Source: a virus. Taken from it: a stretch of 30,447 bases of DNA. The notes under the pieces are model-generated. The model did no database searches, had not been told where the DNA came from, and saw nothing but the letters and a program-made list of their open reading frames with translations. Shown one piece after another: positions 30,436-30,447 of the stretch. The stretch is from the IMG/VR virus record IMGVR_UViG_3300044998_001332, positions 1 to 30,447 of that record, one strand, 5' to 3'. The position numbers and the translations under genes were made by a program. How positions within the stretch are numbered: the stretch's first letter is position 1; each line of letters starts with the position of its first letter.

Positions 30436-30447
30436 AAGGAGCCGATG
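30436..30447 (+). other. Ribosome binding site and start codon of the next gene
   Basis: AAGGAG and an ATG at 30445-30447 follow the HARE-HTH stop closely, so the operon continues beyond the window. Confidence 0.5.

Overview
The window is high-GC DNA that most resembles a planctomycete of the Gemmata type. The main reason is the N-terminus of a 2,855-residue protein at 9824-18391. It carries an Arg-rich stretch followed by LELVQLEERIVLDA, a motif typical of giant exported planctomycete proteins. The rest of the window looks like phage or prophage DNA carrying cargo. No tRNA, rRNA or CRISPR array was seen.

Positions 1-9479 (+ strand) are a tail-morphogenesis operon. In order it holds a secreted trypsin-like protease cut by the window edge, a tail-assembly-chaperone pair in overlapping frames (0 and -1), a tape measure protein, two unrecognised tail-type proteins, a Gly/Ser-rich fibre-like protein, a glycosyltransferase and an FkbM methyltransferase. 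Several neighbouring genes overlap by a few bases. The two clear interruptions of this spacing are related: 3670-4105 is a 436-bp cassette with 37-bp inverted ends made of 7-bp tandem repeats and a reverse-strand four-helix-bundle (S23/IVP) gene, and 8543-8645 is a short ORF-less element with the same kind of heptad arrays.

Positions 9480-19791 (+ strand) are a cargo locus. A giant beta-solenoid protein ends in a coiled coil, a glycine-zipper membrane region and a distinct C-terminal domain with an HSHP motif. Two small genes follow, one of them DcrB/PsbP-like. The architecture fits a polymorphic toxin with immunity or accessory genes, by inference only. A 420-bp convergent intergenic region (19792-20211) contains a predicted H-type pseudoknot and several strong hairpins.

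Positions 20212-27887 (- strand) read leftward. They hold a small HTH-like protein, a large terminase with its own N-terminal HTH-like segment, a 69-aa protein, a DUF2924 protein, a large serine recombinase and a ParB-type HTH protein. A hairpin and a promoter with a palindrome follow, then two overlapping genes of unknown function.

Positions 28021-30447 (+ strand) hold an amidoligase, a class II glutamine amidotransferase that appears extended by read-through of a palindromic repeat, and a HARE-HTH protein. The start codon of another gene lies on the last three bases. Portal, capsid and protease genes for a complete phage head are not in the window, so it is unclear whether the element is an intact prophage, a remnant or a domesticated particle.
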